From: Sphingomonas crusticola
Lineage (GTDB): Bacteria > Pseudomonadota > Alphaproteobacteria > Sphingomonadales > Sphingomonadaceae
Reading direction: 5' to 3'
DNA: 64,000 nt
NCBI RefSeq assembly: GCF_003391115.1
Contig: NZ_QTJP01000001.1
Span: 682,001-746,000 of the forward strand
Part shown: piece after piece, positions 62,295 through 64,000 of the stretch
Layout of the letters: each line of letters starts with the position of its first letter
How positions within the stretch are numbered: the stretch's first letter is position 1
Notes under the pieces: model-generated
What the model saw: the letters and a program-made list of their open reading frames with translations, nothing else
What the model was told of the DNA's origin: nothing
The model's database searches: none
Program-made: the position numbers and the translations under genes

Positions 62295-64000
62295 AGCCGC
62301 GTCATTGCCTCGGCTGAGATCATGCGCGCTTCGTTTTCCAGGCCGACGGCACGCAAGGCGCTAACCATCTGATAGAAATCTGCGGCCGGCACGCCCTTCC
62401 AACTGGAGGATTGCATGCCCGCCGCGACGAGCAAGGCGACCGTACCGCGCTCGCCGCCGGAAACGGCGCGGCGCAGCGCATTGCCATAGGGGGTTGGCTG
62501 GCCGAGCGTGACACCCAGCCGCGCCGCAAGCCGCACGGCGTCGGCATCGCTCAGTCGTCCAAGTCCGGCGAGAGCCGAAACCAGCAAGGCGCTACGCTGC
62601 ACCCCCGCGGCACCGGCCCCGTCCGCGAATTTGCGCACGCGGGCTGCGGTGACTTCCATCACCGGCCGGCTCGCCCCGACCGCAAGGATCGACCAGGCCC
62701 GGTCGCCATCGGCACCGCCGGTTGCCGCCGCCACATTGGCCCAGCGCTCCGCCTGCACGTCGAAACCGGCAGCGAACATCGACGCGAGCAACGGTGCCAC
62801 ATCATCCTTCTGCTCCGCCGACGGGGCGATGGCCGCTGCGGCGCGTGCGGTCAGGATGGAGGCAGCATAGCGGTCCCGCTCGCCGCCATTGCCGTTGGTA
62901 GCCGCGTCCCAAAGCGCATGCATCGCCGAAAGGCGGGCATCGTCATCGTCCCCGCGATAGGCGGCCCGTAGCCGGCCCGACGGGCTGTCGGTGTCGGCGT
63001 CGCCTGATTCGTCCATCACCCGGCCGTAAAGGTCGACCAGATCCGCGTTCGACAGAACCCCTAGCGCCGCCGCGACGCGTGCCGGGCCCACCCGATCCGC
63101 GGCCGAAAGCGAAGGCGCGCGTGCAAGCCAGGCGGTGAACCAGACCGGCGCGGCATCGAGCAAGCTCTGGGGGATCACGGCGCCGAGCGCGCTCGCCAGA
63201 CCGAAGCGCCAGTCGGTCAATGCGTCGACGGCGGCCCATTCCAGCTGAACCTGGCGTCGACCGCCGCCACCCGCTGCGACCAGTTTCTCGGCCAGCGCAT
63301 GATCGATCGGGTCGCCAGGCGGCGCCCGGCCGATCGTGGCGTTGGCGGTGGCATTATCGCCCGAAAGCGTGGCGCACATGGCGCGGATCATGGGCCAGGC
63401 GGGTTGTCCGCCGACCTGTTCATTACCGTCGGACAAGGGGCAAAGACCTTGCGGATCGGAGGTAGCGAGCGCCGTTCCGATCGCGACGCGGCGCAGGCGC
63501 GGGCTGAACCGATCGACATCGACACCCTGCACCAGCATCCGTGCCGCATCAGCTTCGCCCATGCGCAGCAGCAAGGCGGCGCGATCGGCCACCCAATCGG
63601 CCTGCCCTTCCCCCCGCGGCGCGGGCGTCACGCCCTGCAAGACCCGCCGCAGCATGATCTCGGCCCAGCGTGATGCGATCGGCGTTTGCAACCGGCGCAT
63701 CAGCGTTACGAGATAGCGCCCGTCTGCGTCGCCAAAGGCGTCCTCGCCGTAAATCGGCTCCGTGCCGACGCGATCCAACGCGCGTCTTGCACCGTCAGGA
63801 ATCTCCTCCGGGGGTATCACCTCCGCGGCTGCCAAGTCGGAGATGTCGGCGGGCAGCAACGAAGGCGTCGACACGGCGATCGGTTCGTCGGCCGTGGGCG
63901 ATACCGGCGGCGTCGGCGTGTCCGCAGCCACCGGCGCGTCCGAATTGCGGTTGGGGGTATTGGCGCCGGCCGGGCGAGCAGGCGCGCTGCCGAACCCCGG
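62291..64000 (-). CDS. Large Ala/Pro-rich protein of unknown function, 5' end outside window
   Basis: The frame is open from the stop at 62291 to the window edge, so at least 569 residues. The visible N-terminal part is a Pro/Ala/Asp-rich linker (about 90 residues, e.g. VAADTPTPPVSPTADEP). The rest is a long alpha-helical region (WAEIMLRRVLQG, DRYAASILTARAAAA, RKFADGAGAAGVQRSALLVSAL) that looks like helical hairpin repeats. A GTG at 63929-63931 could start a 546-aa protein, but coding sequence clearly continues upstream in frame. Coupled to xerD by ATGA. No family assigned. Confidence 0.75.
   Translation of the reverse strand, partial: PGFGSAPARPAGANTPNRNSDAPVAADTPTPPVSPTADEPIAVSTPSLLPADISDLAAAEVIPPEEIPDGARRALDRVGTEPIYGEDAFGDADGRYLVTLMRRLQTPIASRWAEIMLRRVLQGVTPAPRGEGQADWVADRAALLLRMGEADAARMLVQGVDVDRFSPRLRRVAIGTALATSDPQGLCPLSDGNEQVGGQPAWPMIRAMCATLSGDNATANATIGRAPPGDPIDHALAEKLVAAGGGGRRQVQLEWAAVDALTDWRFGLASALGAVIPQSLLDAAPVWFTAWLARAPSLSAADRVGPARVAAALGVLSNADLVDLYGRVMDESGDADTDSPSGRLRAAYRGDDDDARLSAMHALWDAATNGNGGERDRYAASILTARAAAAIAPSAEQKDDVAPLLASMFAAGFDVQAERWANVAAATGGADGDRAWSILAVGASRPVMEVTAARVRKFADGAGAAGVQRSALLVSALAGLGRLSDADAVRLAARLGVTLGQPTPYGNALRRAVSGGERGTVALLVAAGMQSSSWKGVPAADFYQMVSALRAVGLENEARMISAEAMTRL

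Noticed and set aside
1-64000. CRISPR arrays, insertion sequences, prophage genes
   Set aside because: No regularly spaced direct repeats, transposase motifs or phage structural genes were seen anywhere in the window.

Overview
This window is chromosomal DNA from a high-GC alphaproteobacterium, most likely a sphingomonad (Sphingomonas or a close relative). Several features point that way: a split glycine decarboxylase behind a tandem glycine riboswitch, a cobalamin methionine synthase split into two genes, TonB-dependent receptors beside periplasmic hydrolases, an HWE-type histidine kinase, an EcfG-type stress promoter, a bo3 oxidase operon ending in SURF1 and RegB/RegA, and the order comF-grxC-nitrilase-DUF1178. 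No species can be assigned from the sequence alone. Gene density is high, and neighbours commonly overlap as ATGA, GTGA or TGATG.

Layout. 1-5458 (minus): a glycine riboswitch, then gcvT, gcvH, a small secreted protein, a methyltransferase, gcvPA and gcvPB (cut by the window edge). 5459-7640: lower-GC accessory DNA with a decayed serine hydrolase and a secreted alpha/beta hydrolase. 7837-12581 (minus): metF and the two halves of MetH, behind a promoter that contains a perfect palindrome. 12578-14676: a kinase/regulator pair and a tiny membrane protein with a stress promoter. 14733-17978: a GH92 mannosidase, 3-hydroxybutyrate dehydrogenase and tRNA-Leu(GAG). 18069-23008: a zinc-ribbon protein, ftsE-ftsX-ydcF, and hisC-tyrA. 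23100-26000: a low-GC island with a lone YcaO enzyme, a 76-aa protein and a lipoprotein. 26136-31265: a TonB receptor, a PI-PLC-like enzyme and a histidine acid phosphatase, probably for organic phosphate or inositol phosphate scavenging. 31273-34163: a CYTH-CHAD protein and an MFS transporter. 34277-41065: cyoABCD, surf1 and regB-regA. 41090-44171: two small DUF proteins, then metX-GNAT-metW. 44201-48806: pheT, pheS, a GNAT, rplT and rpmI. 48984-56703: an AsmA protein, a TonB receptor-YfiR-hybrid kinase operon, cfa and tRNA-Arg(CCT). 56752-64000: DUF1178, nitrilase, grxC, comF, a methyltransferase, mutT, accA, xerD and a large protein cut by the window edge.

How the genes fit together. The first 12.6 kb is a one-carbon block. 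Glycine cleavage makes 5,10-methylene-THF, MetF reduces it to 5-methyl-THF, and split MetH uses that to methylate homocysteine. MetX and MetW, further along, feed the same pathway. The respiratory block pairs a quinol oxidase with an assembly factor and a redox/quinone-sensing two-component system.

The two loci most likely to hold undescribed biology are: (i) the YcaO island, which lacks the usual azoline or thioamide partner proteins; and (ii) the operon in which a YfiR protein and a YfiN-like CHASE8 sensor are coupled to a hybrid histidine kinase instead of a diguanylate cyclase, behind a TonB receptor.
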